A stretch of 64,000 nt of DNA from an uncultured Ruminococcus sp. Its GTDB lineage: Bacteria > Bacillota > Clostridia > Oscillospirales > Ruminococcaceae. Positions 61,402 to 64,000 of the stretch are shown here, in pieces; position 1 is the first letter of the stretch; each line of letters starts with the position of its first letter. A model generated the notes under the pieces. That model was given only the letters and a program-made list of their open reading frames with translations. It was not told where the DNA came from and did not search any database. The position numbers and the translations under genes were made by a program. The stretch is from NCBI GenBank assembly GCA_902786975.1, contig CADAES010000009.1:1-64000 (forward strand), written 5' to 3'.

Positions 61402-62760
61402 ATGGATCAGGTTGGGCGAACGTGGCTCGTTATCGGTGTTTACGCTGTTCTTACAGCTCTTGTTGCTTTTTTTACTGCCTGTGAGAATGCGGCTGTTGAG
61501 ATGACCGAGCTGCGGCTGCGAAAGCTGCTTTCGGAAAACAACAGCAAAGCCCGTGTGCTTACGGGACTGCTTGAAAGCCCCGCAAGATTCGTTTCGGCAA
61601 ATGTCATCTCCCGTTCTTTTATGCTCGCCTGCGCCTGTGCGTTGAGCGTAAGGCACTTTTACCCTATGCTGAGAAAAGCCCTTATAAAGCTTTTCTATGT
61701 TGACCCGGGCAGCGGCGCGGGGTATTACGGCGTGTGCCTGCTGAGCTTTGCGGTCGTCACGCTTGCGGCTGTGGTGATACTCACCGTGGTCGGCATCACC
61801 GTTCCCAAAAGGCTTTGTACATCGGGAAAGATAGGCGAGCGCTTCATACTTTCGGCAAGCGGAGCATACAGCGTGTGGATAGCGCTGTTCATGCCGCTGG
61901 TGTGGCTGGTAGAGGTCATCTCAAAGGGCATATTAAGACTGCTCGGCGTGAAGAAGCCTGCCGACGCAGACGCTGTGACCGAGGAGGAGATACTGCTCAT
62001 GGTCGATGCGGTCAACGAAACGGGCGGCATCGAGGAGAGCCAGGCGGAGATGATAAGCAACATCTTCGAGTTCGACGATATCGAGATAAAGGACGCTATG
62101 ACCCACCGTACCGAGATAGTCGGCGTGGAGGAGAACGAGGATATCCGACAGGTCATAAGGCTCGCAATAGAAGAGGGTAAGTCGAGATTGCCCGTTTATT
62201 CGGAAAACATGGACAACATCTGCGGAGTGGTGTGCGTCAAGGACCTGCTGGGGCTGGCGCTTGAAAACGACGGAAAGTTCCACTGCGCAAGGGAGTATAT
62301 GAGGGATATGATGTTCGTTCCCGAAAGCAACAAGTGCGGCGAGCTTTTTGAGGAGTTCACAAGAACAAAGACTCAGATAGCCGCAGTCGTGGACGAGTAC
62401 GGCGGAACGGCGGGTATTATAACTATGGAGGACCTGCTGGAAACCATCGTCGGAAGCATACAGGACGAGTATGACGACGAGGAGGAACAGATAAAAAAGG
62501 TGTCGGAGAACACCTTTGATATGCTCGGAAATACGGACTTTGCCGACGCACTCGAAGCGCTTGGCAGGGAAGTCCCGGAGGGGATGGATTTCGATACCGT
62601 GGGCGGATTTGTGGTCGACCTGCTGGGGCATATACCCTCGCAGGACGAAAATGCAGTCGCCGTGTGGGAGGATATCGAGTTCCGTGTGCTCCAGACGGAC
62701 GAAACAAGGATAGAAAAACTGAGAGCCGTGATAAAAAAAGATAAGCAGCCTCAGGCTTGA
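61402..62760 (+). CDS. CNNM/HlyC-CorC-type transporter
   Basis: 452 residues. The first 190 residues form a DUF21/CNNM membrane domain with about four helices (SENNSKARVLTGLL follows the first). A CBS pair lies at about 210-330 with IKDAMTHRTEIVGVEENED and RLPVYSENMDNICGVV. A CorC/HlyC domain ends the protein (about 350-440, with FDTVGGFVVDLLGHIPS). Such proteins export magnesium or handle cobalt and sodium. GAAGG precedes the ATG by about 10 bases. Followed by the transglutaminase-like gene after 39 bases. Confidence 0.9.
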   Translation: MDQVGRTWLVIGVYAVLTALVAFFTACENAAVEMTELRLRKLLSENNSKARVLTGLLESPARFVSANVISRSFMLACACALSVRHFYPMLRKALIKLFYVDPGSGAGYYGVCLLSFAVVTLAAVVILTVVGITVPKRLCTSGKIGERFILSASGAYSVWIALFMPLVWLVEVISKGILRLLGVKKPADADAVTEEEILLMVDAVNETGGIEESQAEMISNIFEFDDIEIKDAMTHRTEIVGVEENEDIRQVIRLAIEEGKSRLPVYSENMDNICGVVCVKDLLGLALENDGKFHCAREYMRDMMFVPESNKCGELFEEFTRTKTQIAAVVDEYGGTAGIITMEDLLETIVGSIQDEYDDEEEQIKKVSENTFDMLGNTDFADALEALGREVPEGMDFDTVGGFVVDLLGHIPSQDENAVAVWEDIEFRVLQTDETRIEKLRAVIKKDKQPQA

Positions 62761-62799
62761 TAGACCGAATGTGTAAAAATACGGTGCGGAGATATGGAT

Positions 62800-64000
62800 A
62801 TGGCATTGAAAAGGAAAAACAGAATAATGACCTTTGCGATGACCGCTGTCATAGCTCTGAGCCTTGCAGGAGGGCTATACAGCGGAAGCGGACGGCTGGA
62901 CGAGGCTTATGACGAGCTGAAGTACTTTTTTGTGTCCGCCGACCCCGACGTCGTTTTCTATAATGAGGCGACCAGAACGACCATCAACTACGAGGTCGAG
63001 GACAAGGAACCGTCGGATAATAAATCTGCCGACGATGTCAGCAAGGAGGAGTTCGACAAGATAAACGATGCGTATGTGTCGGAGTATTTTCTCGATTACC
63101 TCAGCGCTGCGGAGCAGAAGGTCTACCACCAGCTGTATAAGGGAATATACGATTTCCAGGAGAGCATACCGATAGAGAACAATGTCCTCAAGCAGGACGA
63201 CGTCGGTGATTTTATCGTGCTTTTCACCTCGGCAAACCCGTACGTCAACTACATCGGCGGGAGCTATACCATATCGCTGAACAAGAAAGGCTATGTTACT
63301 GCGGTGAACGTCGAGTATTCGATGTCAAAGCAGGAGGCGGAGGCTCAGCGTGCGGCGCTTGACAAAAGGATAGACGAGATACTCTCTGACATCACCTGGA
63401 CAATGACGGACTACGAAAAGGTAAAGTATCTCCACGACAGCATCGTTCAGAACTGTACCTATGACGACAAGGCGGAGCAGCCATATTCGGCTTACGGCTG
63501 CCTTGTGCAGGGAAAATGCGTGTGCGAGGGCTATACAAAGGCTATGCTCGCACTTTGCGACAGAGCAGGCATAAACGCTATACCCGTTGTCGGACAGGCG
63601 GGCGAGACAGGCGAGGGTCAGGGTCATATCTGGAATAAGGTCATGATAGACGATCGCTGGTACAACTTCGACGTGACCTGGGACGATCCTGTGTGCGATA
63701 TCAGCGACAGGTACGTCAGATACGACTATTTCGGGCTCGATGACGAGCAGTTTGAACGCAACCATCAGCCCGATAAGAACAGATATATGTATTACCCCGG
63801 CGCAAACAGCACCCGTGCGGATTATTATGTAGTCAACGGGCTTGTCTGCGATGACGGGCGTGAGGCGGATACGACGATGAAAAAAGCCGTGGATATCGCC
63901 ATAAAGAGAAACGAGGGCTATGCAAGGATTAAGTGTACCGACAAGGACGCCTATGTCCACGCCTACGAAAAGATGTTCAGCACCGACGACGGAACGAGCC
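62800..64000 (+). CDS. Transglutaminase-like secreted protein (runs off the window)
   Basis: 400 residues are visible without a stop. A short basic head and one membrane helix or signal peptide (about 10-27) precede a soluble region. The transglutaminase-like core has GKCVCEGYTKAMLAL (Cys at about 240-242), GQGHIWNKVMIDDRWY (His about 273) and FDVTWDDP (Asp about 289-293). The Cys-His-Asp triad is complete. It could be a protease or cross-linking enzyme at the cell surface. GGAG stands 8 bases before the ATG at 62800; the ATG at 62794 is too close. The C-terminus is missing. Confidence 0.82.
   Translation, partial: MALKRKNRIMTFAMTAVIALSLAGGLYSGSGRLDEAYDELKYFFVSADPDVVFYNEATRTTINYEVEDKEPSDNKSADDVSKEEFDKINDAYVSEYFLDYLSAAEQKVYHQLYKGIYDFQESIPIENNVLKQDDVGDFIVLFTSANPYVNYIGGSYTISLNKKGYVTAVNVEYSMSKQEAEAQRAALDKRIDEILSDITWTMTDYEKVKYLHDSIVQNCTYDDKAEQPYSAYGCLVQGKCVCEGYTKAMLALCDRAGINAIPVVGQAGETGEGQGHIWNKVMIDDRWYNFDVTWDDPVCDISDRYVRYDYFGLDDEQFERNHQPDKNRYMYYPGANSTRADYYVVNGLVCDDGREADTTMKKAVDIAIKRNEGYARIKCTDKDAYVHAYEKMFSTDDGTS

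Overview
The window is a gene-dense chromosomal segment of a low-to-medium GC Firmicute. It is most likely a Ruminococcus-like member of the Oscillospiraceae. The evidence is an anaerobic ribonucleotide reductase, rubrerythrin, a YpeB/SleB/SpoIID set of spore or cell-wall proteins, a class B sortase, glycogen/maltodextrin enzymes, strong AGGAGG ribosome binding sites, TTGACA-N17-TATAAT promoters and a T-box leader. Species assignment is inference. No tRNA, rRNA, CRISPR array, prophage or transposase gene was seen.

Layout. 1-4.7 kb: end of rny, an O-antigen-ligase-like membrane protein, a Ser-rich lipoprotein, a GNAT-HAD fusion and a small membrane protein. 4.7-8.7 kb: nrdD and nrdG, separated by a 400-base array of hairpins, divergent from a Crp/Fnr-type regulator; the shared control region holds a NrdR-type box and a perfect 16-bp palindrome. 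8.8-14.5 kb: a Bax-inhibitor-1-like protein with a prion-like Asn/Gln-rich head, and a MoxR-type AAA+ ATPase divergent from a secreted von Willebrand A (VWA) protein with a structured leader. 14.6-18.2 kb: an ABC exporter pair, a DUF4261 protein and a lipoprotein. 18.5-31.4 kb: a complete acetyl-cycle arginine pathway (argF, argD, argB, argJ, argC, argH, argG), all on the minus strand, interleaved with five or six non-arginine genes. 31.7-36 kb: a flavin reductase, then a tyrosine T-box leader reading into three unknown membrane proteins and tyrS. 36.2-40.6 kb: a surface acylation set (MBOAT, DHHW, DUF4358 lipoprotein, SGNH) that contains a 172-bp MITE-like element. 40.8-46.8 kb: maf, zinc-ribbon protein, SpoIID-like, SleB-like, srtB and cinA. 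46.9-49.6 kb: a cysteine desulfurase, a small protein and thiI (4-thiouridine). 49.7-51.7 kb: ypeB and rubrerythrin. 51.8-54.4 kb: a uridine-kinase-like protein and a beta-CASP metallohydrolase. 54.6-61.2 kb: malQ-glgP-PAP2-metG operon. 61.4-64 kb: a CNNM/CorC-type transporter and a truncated transglutaminase-like protein.

The most unusual features are the intergenic hairpin arrays. Two copies (18.3-18.56 kb and 26.4-26.65 kb) sit directly 3' of argF and argC. They share five hairpins in the same order, and the arms differ by compensatory changes, which points to selection on structure. A third, unrelated-looking array of about nine hairpins lies between nrdD and nrdG. Other items for follow-up are the tyrosine T-box placed 2.3 kb upstream of tyrS, the MITE-like element with a candidate TAAA target duplication, and the switch-like leader of the VWA gene.

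Many start codons were moved from the longest open frame because a Shine-Dalgarno or promoter decides the start. Several genes appear to use TTG.
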